Source: Bacteroidota bacterium (GTDB taxonomy: Bacteria > Bacteroidota > Bacteroidia > Chitinophagales > UBA8649). Taken from it: a DNA stretch of 64,000 bases. Location of the stretch: assembly GCA_002862745.1 (NCBI GenBank), contig PKDX01000007.1, positions 1-64,000 on the forward strand. The letters are read 5' to 3'. Made by a program: the position numbers and the translations under genes. Of this stretch, positions 28,347 through 36,213 are shown piece by piece. The notes beneath the pieces were generated by a model. The model saw only the letters and a list, made by a program, of their open reading frames with translations, was not told the origin of the DNA and ran no database searches. Within the stretch, counting starts at the first letter, position 1; each line of letters starts with the position of its first letter.

Positions 28347-29640
28347 ACCGATTGTTTGGATTATAACTTATTACTGGCCTCCTGGAAGTGGTCCAGGGGT
28401 TCAGCGTTGGCTTAAATTTGTAAAATACTTTGACGAATTAGGTGCTGATGTAAGAGTGGTAACAGTTCGAAATGGAACCTATCCAATGATCGACGAAAGT
28501 TTGTCCGTTGAAATTCCGACTTCCATCAGCATTCTGAAGACGAAAACCTTTGAAGTATATCGTCTTTTCAACGTGATACGAGGGCGCAAGGGTAAGGCAA
28601 CGGAAGTGGGGCTTGGCGACCTCACCAAAAAGCAGAGCCTATTCACAAAATTGGCGAACCAAATTCGTTCAAACTATTTTATCCCTGATGGACGAGTAGG
28701 TTGGCGAAGATATGCTCGTAAGGCATTGCTCAAGGAAATCAATCTAGAGGAATCTAATGTGATGATTACTACGGGGCCTCCGCAGTCAACCCATCTCATT
28801 GGACTCGATATCAAAAAGCATCTAGGCGATAGGGTTAAGTGGATAATGGACATGCGCGATCCATGGGTCAATATTTATTACAACAAACACCTTCAGCGAA
28901 GCAAAAGCGCTCAGCAGAAAGATCAAAGACTTGAGGATGAATCATTAGGTACTGCAGATAGCCTTGTGGTGGTGAATAATGGTCTTCGTGAGGAGTTCTC
29001 TTCTCGGGCTAAACAGGTTGAAGTGATTACTAATGGATGGGATGCTGAGGACTTTCCGGCATCGGTGGCCTCTGCTAAAGAGGATAAGTTTGTCGTACGA
29101 TTTACTGGGAATCTTGGTAATAGCTATGATATTCCGGACGTATGGAAGGGAATCGCCGAAGGGTTAAAAGGGCATTTGGATCGGGTTGAGTTTCGATTTA
29201 CAGGACATGTAGGTGAGTTGGTAAAGCAGCATATAGAGCAATTTGGACTGAGTCAATATTGTGTTTTTGAGGATTTTGTTCCGCATCAAGAAGCTGTGAA
29301 GCGTATGATAGATGCTGACCTTTTATTACTTCCGATTCCGCCTTCAGAAAATATGGGACGCATTGTGCCAGGTAAAGTATTTGAATACCTCGCTTCCTCA
29401 ACTCCTATTCTAGGTATTGGTCCTTCGGACAGTGCAGCTTCAGAGATTTTGGTAGCATGTAACCGTGATACCATGGTCTCCCATAGAAAGGCTAATCTGA
29501 TTGCTGAGCGATGTAAGGAAATCTTCAGTCAGTGGGAAAAGACTGCTAGTCGCGTGAAGCATGAAGGCGATGAACATCTAGTCTACAGCAGAAAGGCCTT
29601 AAGTGAGCGTTATCTTAAGCATATTGAAGCAATAGCCTAG
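28339..29640 (+). CDS. GT4-family glycosyltransferase
   Basis: A 433-residue GT-B glycosyltransferase. The N-terminal domain opens IVWIITYYWPPGSGPGVQRW, typical of WbuB-like transferases; the C-terminal donor domain contains VVRFTGNLG, FRFTGHVGE, VPHQEAVKRMIDADLLLLP and the GRIVPGKVFEYLASSTPILGI block. The ATG at 28339 overlaps the methyltransferase stop by 8 bases. It closes the operon and converges on dnaE 25 bases later. Confidence 0.85.
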   Translation: MAKPIVWIITYYWPPGSGPGVQRWLKFVKYFDELGADVRVVTVRNGTYPMIDESLSVEIPTSISILKTKTFEVYRLFNVIRGRKGKATEVGLGDLTKKQSLFTKLANQIRSNYFIPDGRVGWRRYARKALLKEINLEESNVMITTGPPQSTHLIGLDIKKHLGDRVKWIMDMRDPWVNIYYNKHLQRSKSAQQKDQRLEDESLGTADSLVVVNNGLREEFSSRAKQVEVITNGWDAEDFPASVASAKEDKFVVRFTGNLGNSYDIPDVWKGIAEGLKGHLDRVEFRFTGHVGELVKQHIEQFGLSQYCVFEDFVPHQEAVKRMIDADLLLLPIPPSENMGRIVPGKVFEYLASSTPILGIGPSDSAASEILVACNRDTMVSHRKANLIAERCKEIFSQWEKTASRVKHEGDEHLVYSRKALSERYLKHIEAIA

Positions 29641-29665
29641 AAGCGTGACATGGGTGATATAGCCA

Positions 29666-32641
29666 TTAGGTGCTGTAGCGTGGATCTTTTACGTAGGGTA
29701 GTGGATTACATTGGCTAACCTCAAGACTTATGACACCAAACTCTTCGGCGACTTTACCGGTAAGGTGGTAAATACCTCGTCCTAGTACAGGGTATCGTTT
29801 TGTGATTTCTGGGAAGTGTGTCGTGTCGATAAAGTGCCCTTCCCGGTCGAGGAAGGTTCCAAAAAGCATACGGTCACGATGTATCGTACTTGTATTTTTT
29901 ATGGTAACGAGGTAGCCATACACGCTGACTACCTTCCCAATATGATTAGGTAGGTCTTTTGCAAGCAGCGCAGCTTCCGTGGGACCTGCAATTAATTCAA
30001 AGGGATTGATGAGGGGAAAACCCAGTAACTCCATTGCATCAAAGGCATCTTCTACAGGTAGACTTGGAAGCTCTACGAGATTGACCTGTTGTATTGGCGT
30101 TTGGAACATGCGTTGTTGGTGATGGTCACCACGGTGTTTTGTGGCTTGGTCAATTCGTTGAGCCTGCCATAGCAATTCAGTTTTTGAATGTTCTATATCC
30201 CGAAAGGCACGGATTCGAATCAGGCGATTAAGATCATCTAATCCGATGGATAGACGGCTGGAAAAATCATGAAAGCTTGTAAAGGGTCCACGCGCTTTAC
30301 GTTCTTCTAGGATTTGTTGTATCGTGGAGGCTTGGAGGTCTTTGATAAGACTAAACCCGAGATAAATGGTCTTTCCGTACAGGGTAGTTTCTACTGCACT
30401 ATTATTAATGCATGGCTCTTCGATTTCCCCTCCTTGCATTCGTGCTTCGTGGATGTAGAATTCCGTACGATAAAATCCACCGCCGTTATTGATTATCGCC
30501 ACCATGGACTCTAAGGGGTAATAGGTTTTTAGATAGAGGGCTTGATAACTTTCTACCGCATAGGAGGCGGAATGTCCCTTGGCAAAAGCATAGCCCGCAA
30601 AACTCTCGATTTGGCGCCATACTTCTTCGGTGATATCTTGTCCATATTGGAGATCTGCACAGTTCTTAAAAAATTTAGTTTTAATGGCTTGAAATTCCGC
30701 TCGAGAACGATACTTTCCGCTCATTCCTCGTCGCAACACATCGGCCTCGCCTAAGGTGAGGTGGGCAAAGGCGTGGGCTACTTTAATAACATCTTCTTGA
30801 TAGACCATAATACCATAGGTGTCGGGCATAATCTCCAAAAGCACTTGGTGGGCCTCCTTTCGCCGTTCAGGAATGCGGTGTCGTAGAATAAACTCTCGCA
30901 TCATACCACTTCTTGCTACGCCAGGACGGATAACAGAGGATGCTGCAACAAGGGTGAGGTAATCATTAGCCTGTAGCTTGGAAAGCAACATGCGCATGGC
31001 AGGGGATTCCACGTAAAAACATCCTACACATCCTCCCTGCGCAATCTTTTGGTTGATCCGCGGATCTTGCTTAAAATGCTGGATGTCATCAATAGGGTGT
31101 GGTGGATTATCCGGTTGGTTATGATGAATTAGCTGAATGGTTTCTTTGATCTTAGCCAAGCCGCGCTGTCCGAGAATATCATATTTAAAAAGACCTACAT
31201 CCTCGGCAATATGCATATCAAAATGGGCCGTGGGAAACCCTTTAGGCGGAAGATCTGTGGACGCATAGTGGTGGATGTGCTTCTCTGCAATTAAGATCCC
31301 ACTGGAATGGATGCTCAAGTGGTTGGGCATGTCATGGATGTAGTGGGCGTATCTCAAGGTAAGCTGACTGATTTCATCAAGTCTTGATGACGTATACCTC
31401 CCATCAATAAGCCGATCGATTTCATCTTTGGGTAGTCCAAATACCTTCCCCATTTCACGCAGCGCCGCTCGATACTGAAAGGTGTTGTAGGCTCCGAGCA
31501 GGGCAACGTTTTTAAATCGTTTGAAAATATAGTCAGTTATCGCTTGTCGGTCTCGCCAGGAGAAGTCTATATCAAAGTCAGGAGGGTTCTTGCGATATAC
31601 ATTGATAAAGCGTTCGAAATAGAGGTCGAGCTCAATGGGGTCAACATTGGTTATACCAAGAAGATAGGCCAAAATGCTATTGGCTCCACTACCTCGTCCT
31701 ACATAGAAAAAGCCTTGTTTTCGGGCATGTTGAATGATATCCCAATTGATAAGAAAGTAGGGAATGAAGTCCATTTGTTGAATGACGTCTATTTCTTGGT
31801 TGACGCGTTGTTGAATGACGCTTTTTTCTTGGTGGGTATAGCGATGGCTAATGTTGTCATTACACAACTGCCGAAGGAGTTGTACGTCGTTGTGCTTGTC
31901 TCCCGTATAGGAGCGTTGATTTTGTGGTGGCCGTCCAAGGCTAAAATCAAATTCAATATGGCATTGGTCAAGAATTTTTTGGCTTCGGTTTAACCACAAT
32001 TCATATCCTGCAAAGCACTGCCTAACTTGACTTGGGGGGCGGAAAATCTCATCATAGGTCGCTTGTTCAGTTTGCGATAGCTTACTGAGTAAGGTGTTTT
32101 TCTGGATTGCGCGTAATAGGCGATGGGTGCTGTAATCGCGCTTATTTCGGAAGGTCACGGATTGATAAGCAATCATACGATCACTTCGACGATAAGTATG
32201 CCGCAGAAGTTGTGCAATCTGTGCAGGGTTTACTCCTATGAATTCGTGGGGTGCTAGTCGTTCAGGGTGGAGGCAGGGATGTTGGATGGCATAGGTAAAG
32301 TCGTAAATAATAAAGGCGTTCTCAAACCAAGGGGCTTGGATGGGGACTTTGGCCTTGTTGTGCCGTATTTCCGCTAAGAAGGTATTGAGTTCGTAATACC
32401 CTTGGTTATTTTTTGCCAATCCAAAGTATTGTCCTCGTCCTTGTTCGCGGAAGTCAATGCCGACTACTGGACGAATGCCATAGTTAGGGGCTCGACGAAT
32501 GAAATTGAGGCATGCCGAGGTAGAATGCACGTCGGTTAAGGCCAAGCTCGTGACGCCCATGCGCTGAGCCTCTCCCAAGAGTTCTTCTTCAGAAAATGTC
32601 CCAAAGCGGTAGCTATAGGCAGTATGGCAATTGAGGTACAT
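29666..32641 (-). CDS. DnaE-family DNA polymerase III alpha subunit, error-prone type
   Basis: A 991-residue C-family polymerase. The PHP domain is at 1-200 (CHTAYSYRFGTFSEEELLGEAQ, cited in part, and LALTDVHST), the palm has GRGSGANSILAYLLGI and PPDFDIDF with the catalytic Asp pair, and YQEDVIKVAHAFA, GYAFAKGHSASYAVESYQALYLK lie in the fingers. It is shorter than replicative DnaE (about 1160-1500) and lacks an obvious C-terminal clamp/tau region, as in DnaE2-like translesion polymerases. It follows dinB by 5 bases, so the two form a translesion cassette. No imuA is seen. Confidence 0.88.
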   Translation of the reverse strand: MYLNCHTAYSYRFGTFSEEELLGEAQRMGVTSLALTDVHSTSACLNFIRRAPNYGIRPVVGIDFREQGRGQYFGLAKNNQGYYELNTFLAEIRHNKAKVPIQAPWFENAFIIYDFTYAIQHPCLHPERLAPHEFIGVNPAQIAQLLRHTYRRSDRMIAYQSVTFRNKRDYSTHRLLRAIQKNTLLSKLSQTEQATYDEIFRPPSQVRQCFAGYELWLNRSQKILDQCHIEFDFSLGRPPQNQRSYTGDKHNDVQLLRQLCNDNISHRYTHQEKSVIQQRVNQEIDVIQQMDFIPYFLINWDIIQHARKQGFFYVGRGSGANSILAYLLGITNVDPIELDLYFERFINVYRKNPPDFDIDFSWRDRQAITDYIFKRFKNVALLGAYNTFQYRAALREMGKVFGLPKDEIDRLIDGRYTSSRLDEISQLTLRYAHYIHDMPNHLSIHSSGILIAEKHIHHYASTDLPPKGFPTAHFDMHIAEDVGLFKYDILGQRGLAKIKETIQLIHHNQPDNPPHPIDDIQHFKQDPRINQKIAQGGCVGCFYVESPAMRMLLSKLQANDYLTLVAASSVIRPGVARSGMMREFILRHRIPERRKEAHQVLLEIMPDTYGIMVYQEDVIKVAHAFAHLTLGEADVLRRGMSGKYRSRAEFQAIKTKFFKNCADLQYGQDITEEVWRQIESFAGYAFAKGHSASYAVESYQALYLKTYYPLESMVAIINNGGGFYRTEFYIHEARMQGGEIEEPCINNSAVETTLYGKTIYLGFSLIKDLQASTIQQILEERKARGPFTSFHDFSSRLSIGLDDLNRLIRIRAFRDIEHSKTELLWQAQRIDQATKHRGDHHQQRMFQTPIQQVNLVELPSLPVEDAFDAMELLGFPLINPFELIAGPTEAALLAKDLPNHIGKVVSVYGYLVTIKNTSTIHRDRMLFGTFLDREGHFIDTTHFPEITKRYPVLGRGIYHLTGKVAEEFGVISLEVSQCNPLPYVKDPRYST

Positions 32642-32646
32642 CGTGT

Positions 32647-33858
32647 CTACTGTTTACGATGGGCTAGTATAATAGGCGGTTCGCCAGAGAAAGGGTTATG
32701 CCTACCAATGGTTTTGGCTTCTAATCCACAGGCCCGAACAACACTTCGTTGTCCATGTTTTTCCCGAATGGTGTCCATGGCTTGAAAGAGTTGGTTTTTC
32801 TCTTGGCTATCCTCAAAAAGTTGAATTTGTGGACGGCCGTGAACCAAGTCGCTGAAACGTATGCCGATAAGCCGAACTAAAAGTCTTCGGTTATACAGGG
32901 ATGAAAAGAGATCCAAAGCATGTCGAATTAATACATCATCGTCGGCACAGTAGGGGATGCGTTGTTGCTTTGAATACGTTTGAAAGTCCGAATACCGAAT
33001 ACGGATGGATATACAGGCGGTTAGTTTCTGACCTCGTCGCAACTGAAAAGCAAGGTTTTCTGCCATGGCCGTGAGTAGTGATTTTAATTTGTGCACGTCC
33101 GTGGTATCCTGGTCAAAGGTTCGTTCGGTAGAGATTGATTTTCGTTCGGTGTAGGGAATCACAGGTCGATTATCAATGCCTTGTGCTTTTTGCCATATGA
33201 CGCTTCCTGTCTTTCCGAAAGTAGCCTGCATCATTTCTATTGGAATTTGTTGCAATACTCCGATACGACGAACTCCCATATGGGCAAGTCGATGCAAGGT
33301 TTTCTCGCCAACCATAGGTATTTTCCCTACATGCAGTGGAGCGAGGAAATCTTTTTCTCTTCCCTCATCTACACGAAGTTGGTTATTAGGTTTCGCCTCA
33401 CCAGTGGCTATTTTGGATACGGTTTTGTTTTCGGAAAGTCCAAAGGAGATAGGAAGACCGGTTTCATGGATGATTTTACGGCGTAGTTCAGAGGCGTAGG
33501 CATAGCATCCAAAAAATTGATCCATTCCTGATAGGTCAGCATAGAATTCGTCAATACTTGCTTTTTCCAACAAGGGGACTTCCTCTTTAAGAATCTCTGT
33601 GATTATGCGGGAATACTTCGTGTAGGTCATTGAATTCCCTCGAATAACGATACCCTCAGGACAACGCTGTTTTGCCATTTTCATAGCCATTCCTGAACGT
33701 ACTCCATATGCACGCGCTTCATAGCTACAGGAAGCGACCACACCGCGGTCACTTGTCCCACCAAGAAGAATGGGTTTGCTTCGAAGACGACTATCTAAAA
33801 GCCTTTCTACGGACACAAAGAAGCTGTCGAGATCCATATGAAGGATGGCACGTTGCAT
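32647..33858 (-). CDS. dinB: Y-family DNA polymerase IV
   Basis: A 403-residue translesion polymerase. The catalytic carboxylates are intact (ILHMDLDSFFVSVE at the start, KASIDEFYADLSG near 100), and GLSENKTVSKIATGEAKP plus the HhH segment (VGKIPMVGEKTLHRLAHMGV) are characteristic of DinB. A probable clamp-binding peptide (QIQLFED) lies near residue 355. Because catalytic residues are retained it is DinB-like, not the inactive ImuB type. A palindromic operator lies 27 bases upstream and overlaps the likely promoter, so damage-inducible repression is inferred. Confidence 0.92.
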   Translation of the reverse strand: MQRAILHMDLDSFFVSVERLLDSRLRSKPILLGGTSDRGVVASCSYEARAYGVRSGMAMKMAKQRCPEGIVIRGNSMTYTKYSRIITEILKEEVPLLEKASIDEFYADLSGMDQFFGCYAYASELRRKIIHETGLPISFGLSENKTVSKIATGEAKPNNQLRVDEGREKDFLAPLHVGKIPMVGEKTLHRLAHMGVRRIGVLQQIPIEMMQATFGKTGSVIWQKAQGIDNRPVIPYTERKSISTERTFDQDTTDVHKLKSLLTAMAENLAFQLRRGQKLTACISIRIRYSDFQTYSKQQRIPYCADDDVLIRHALDLFSSLYNRRLLVRLIGIRFSDLVHGRPQIQLFEDSQEKNQLFQAMDTIREKHGQRSVVRACGLEAKTIGRHNPFSGEPPIILAHRKQ

Positions 33859-33884
33859 GAATTATTACTGGTTTAAGTCCTAAA

Positions 33885-33904
33885 ATATGGAAATATTCCA
33901 AATT
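33885..33904 (-). promoter_or_regulatory. Palindromic operator upstream of dinB-dnaE
   Basis: The core TGGAAataTTCCA (33888-33900) is a perfect 5-base inverted repeat. The 20-base block matches that upstream of the XRE/S24 repressor gene at 12621-12640 in 16 of 20 positions. On the minus strand it is followed at once by TATTTTAG, a one-mismatch -7 box, so bound repressor would block the dinB promoter. Confidence 0.6.
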
Positions 33905-34046
33905 AAATGCGCAAAATGATGCTGAATCCCGAAAAATGGCAATGTAGTAGTGGAGGCTAGGTAGACCCCATGTCGAAGTTCGATGAATGAGAGGGTTAAG
34001 GGGATTTGTTCCTGTGTGTAATGCCTGCTAGGCACCCGATCCACCC

Positions 34047-34063
34047 CCTCCCGTTGGGAAGAT
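34047..34063. repeat. Intergenic hairpin with ATCTTCCC-GGGAGG stem
   Basis: On the minus strand this is ATCTTCCC-AAC-GGGAGG followed by a GGTGG tract. The same stem with a different loop (CGAA) recurs at 60515-60532 on the plus strand. It lies in the gap between the subtilase end and dinB. It probably belongs to a family of small intergenic repeats; function unknown. Confidence 0.45.
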
Positions 34064-34071
34064 AATTCCCT

Positions 34072-34089
34072 CAAAAAGTGTGCCGCTGA
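34072..34089. repeat. 18-base intergenic direct repeat, copy 1
   Basis: CAAAAAGTGTGCCGCTGA is identical to 47180-47197. On the minus strand this copy, with flanks, can fold as TGTGTC-AGC-GGCACA followed by CTTTTT and lies 39 bases after the subtilase stop, so here it may act as a terminator. Confidence 0.5.
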
Positions 34090-34128
34090 CACAATGTGTA
34101 TGCGGTATTTACTAGTGAGTAAACTCTA

Positions 34129-36090
34129 CTAATTCTTAACTAAAGGAAGTGTTGTTCGAAGGCCTCCTTCCCGATCAAAAACCGTGAGGAAGTACATGCC
34201 TTTTGCCCATGCAAAAGCATCAATTTCACTTCGTCCTGTAAGTTTTCCTGATAGAACTTCACGACCCCGAGTATCCGTAACCGTGTAGTGAAATGTACCT
34301 TCTTCCTTAAGACCAATCGTGAAGAGCCCATTACTTGGATTAGGACTCACAAGGAGCGATAATAAAAGACTATTCTCTTCAATTGAGCTCGGATCGAAGG
34401 TGACGCTTCGAATTTCACTCACAGCAATTTGATTATTCTGGCACGCCGTACGCACTCGAATCTCATAGGTTGATCCTGCCATAAACAAGTTCTCCAAAAA
34501 CGAAATTCGGATATCATCATCACTGGTAACTAAAAATTCATTCCAAACAGAATCACCTTCTAAACGATATTCGATAAAGTAGCCGATAGTTTGATCATCT
34601 TCAAGCTCAAAAAAGCTTACTTGCAAGGTATTACTGCTTTGGATATTGGTGAAGAATTCTGGTACTTGACTGCATCGAGGGCATTGAGCATTTACCGCTT
34701 CAACAGCACCATACATGTTAAGCCTTCCTCCTGTTACCGTATTACTTGATAAAGAAGTATTTGGCGTAACCCCTTCGAGTAACATGTCTTTTATATCGAG
34801 TGCCATATCTGCTGGATTCTCTAAGGCTAAATCAGCATAAGCTGGACAATCTACACTATACATTAAGGCGATCGTACCTGCCACATGAGGAGTAGCTCCT
34901 GAAGTTCCTCCGAAGCCACCATATTCTCCTCCAAACCCCCCAGGCTGGTCTAAGGTGTAAGTCTCTTGACCATATGCTCCTAAGTCAATTGTCGTGGCTC
35001 CATATCCCGCTCCATTGACTTTGATATCATTTCTTCCAAGGTTGGTAACACTTAGAAGATATTCGCTAGCGCAAGCGGTAGGAAGATCTCCTTCAATATC
35101 TACATTAACATTTCCATTGATGGTTGCTCCAGCCGAAACAATACCATAGGCTCCTAAGCTGTCATACATAGCACACCACATAGGGGCAGAGGCAGGTTGT
35201 CCATAGTCAATACCCCAAGAAGAATTGGTCGATACCACAAAGGCACCTTCTGCACCCTGTGTATCATTGTATCGTTTACGCTGTACAAGGGCATAGCTGT
35301 AAGAGGCAATCGCCCTTGACTCTGGAGAGCCGCCTTCGATAATCATAACCTTGACATCCCAGTTAACTCCTGTGACGCCTACACCATTGTTTCCTTGAGC
35401 ACCAATGATCCCTGCAACCGGTGTGCCGTGGCTTCCTCCTGAACCCACATTGTCATCATTGCTGTAGGCAGACCATCCACGGTAATCGTCGATATAACCA
35501 TTACCATCATCATCAATGTTGTTGTTTGGGATTTCTGCCTCATTGGTCCAAAGATTATCTCCCCAATCTGGGTGACTAAGTTCTACGCCATCATCAATCA
35601 CCGCAACTACAATCTCGTCTCCATTTGCTGTGAATCCTCCTGTTGTGATATCCCATGCCAACTCTGCATCTAGGTCAGCATTAGGTACACCTCCACTTCC
35701 TCCACTATTAACGTATTGCCACTGATTACCATAAAGTGCGTCATCAGGTTCAGTATCTCTGTATTTGATTACGTGATCTCCTTGCGCTATGTCAATCGAT
35801 GGATGGTGATGGAGTGCTTTGATTACAGCAAGTACATCACCTTCATTCGCATCAAAGCTCACTGTCCAAGCTGGTAGGACAGGGCTGATAAAATCCTTGA
35901 TCTGTAGGGAGGGAAGATTAAGTGTTTTTTGTACGTATTCAATCGCATGTTGTACATCTGATTCGCTTTGAGCTTTTACAATCACTTGATCGCTAAGAAT
36001 ATCAGCCTCAGGGAAAGCCATCCGCTGTGCGCTCAGCGTTGAAGAAAAATAGGTTAAGGTTAGTACGGCAATAGATATAATTCGTAGCAT
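34129..36090 (-). CDS. Secreted subtilisin-like serine protease with T9SS sorting domain
   Basis: A 653-residue secreted S8 protease. Seen in order: signal peptide (MLRIISIAVLTLTYFSSTLSAQ, cited in part), a propeptide-like region to about 120, then the catalytic triad blocks VAVIDDGVELSHPD (Asp), GSHGTPVAGIIGA (His) and GGTSGATPHVAGTIALM (Ser), a fibronectin-III-like domain (about 470-565), and a type A T9SS domain ending GMYFLTVFDREGG and PLVKN. The ATG at 36090 is chosen over an upstream TTG because it leads directly into the signal peptide. A TATCTTAC box ends four bases before it. It probably degrades extracellular protein; target unknown. Confidence 0.9.
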   Translation of the reverse strand: MLRIISIAVLTLTYFSSTLSAQRMAFPEADILSDQVIVKAQSESDVQHAIEYVQKTLNLPSLQIKDFISPVLPAWTVSFDANEGDVLAVIKALHHHPSIDIAQGDHVIKYRDTEPDDALYGNQWQYVNSGGSGGVPNADLDAELAWDITTGGFTANGDEIVVAVIDDGVELSHPDWGDNLWTNEAEIPNNNIDDDGNGYIDDYRGWSAYSNDDNVGSGGSHGTPVAGIIGAQGNNGVGVTGVNWDVKVMIIEGGSPESRAIASYSYALVQRKRYNDTQGAEGAFVVSTNSSWGIDYGQPASAPMWCAMYDSLGAYGIVSAGATINGNVNVDIEGDLPTACASEYLLSVTNLGRNDIKVNGAGYGATTIDLGAYGQETYTLDQPGGFGGEYGGFGGTSGATPHVAGTIALMYSVDCPAYADLALENPADMALDIKDMLLEGVTPNTSLSSNTVTGGRLNMYGAVEAVNAQCPRCSQVPEFFTNIQSSNTLQVSFFELEDDQTIGYFIEYRLEGDSVWNEFLVTSDDDIRISFLENLFMAGSTYEIRVRTACQNNQIAVSEIRSVTFDPSSIEENSLLLSLLVSPNPSNGLFTIGLKEEGTFHYTVTDTRGREVLSGKLTGRSEIDAFAWAKGMYFLTVFDREGGLRTTLPLVKN

Positions 36091-36141
36091 GGCAGTAAGA
36101 TACAACACCTTAACACAAGGTTAACGTCATAAGTTTACTGT

Positions 36142-36159
36142 AAAAAGGCTCGCGGAGCC
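36142..36159 (-). terminator. Terminator downstream of the PKD-repeat gene
   Basis: On the minus strand GGCTC-CGC-GAGCC (36147-36159) is followed by TTTTTA. It lies about 55 bases after the stop of the 1517-residue PKD protein and would separate it from the subtilase. A second small inverted repeat (TCGAA/TTCGA, 36160-36175) sits just before it. Confidence 0.7.
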
Positions 36160-36213
36160 TCGAATTGCTGTTCGAGACCCCGCTGCGCCCAGGTGATGTA
36201 TGGTAGGTAAGGC

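Noticed and set aside
31544-31993. A 149-codon plus-strand frame inside dnaE
   Set aside because: Lies wholly antisense to conserved polymerase motifs; shadow.
33880-34092. A 70-codon minus-strand open frame upstream of dinB
   Set aside because: It spans the operator, the hairpin and the 18-base repeat, has no recognisable fold and odd composition; treated as chance.
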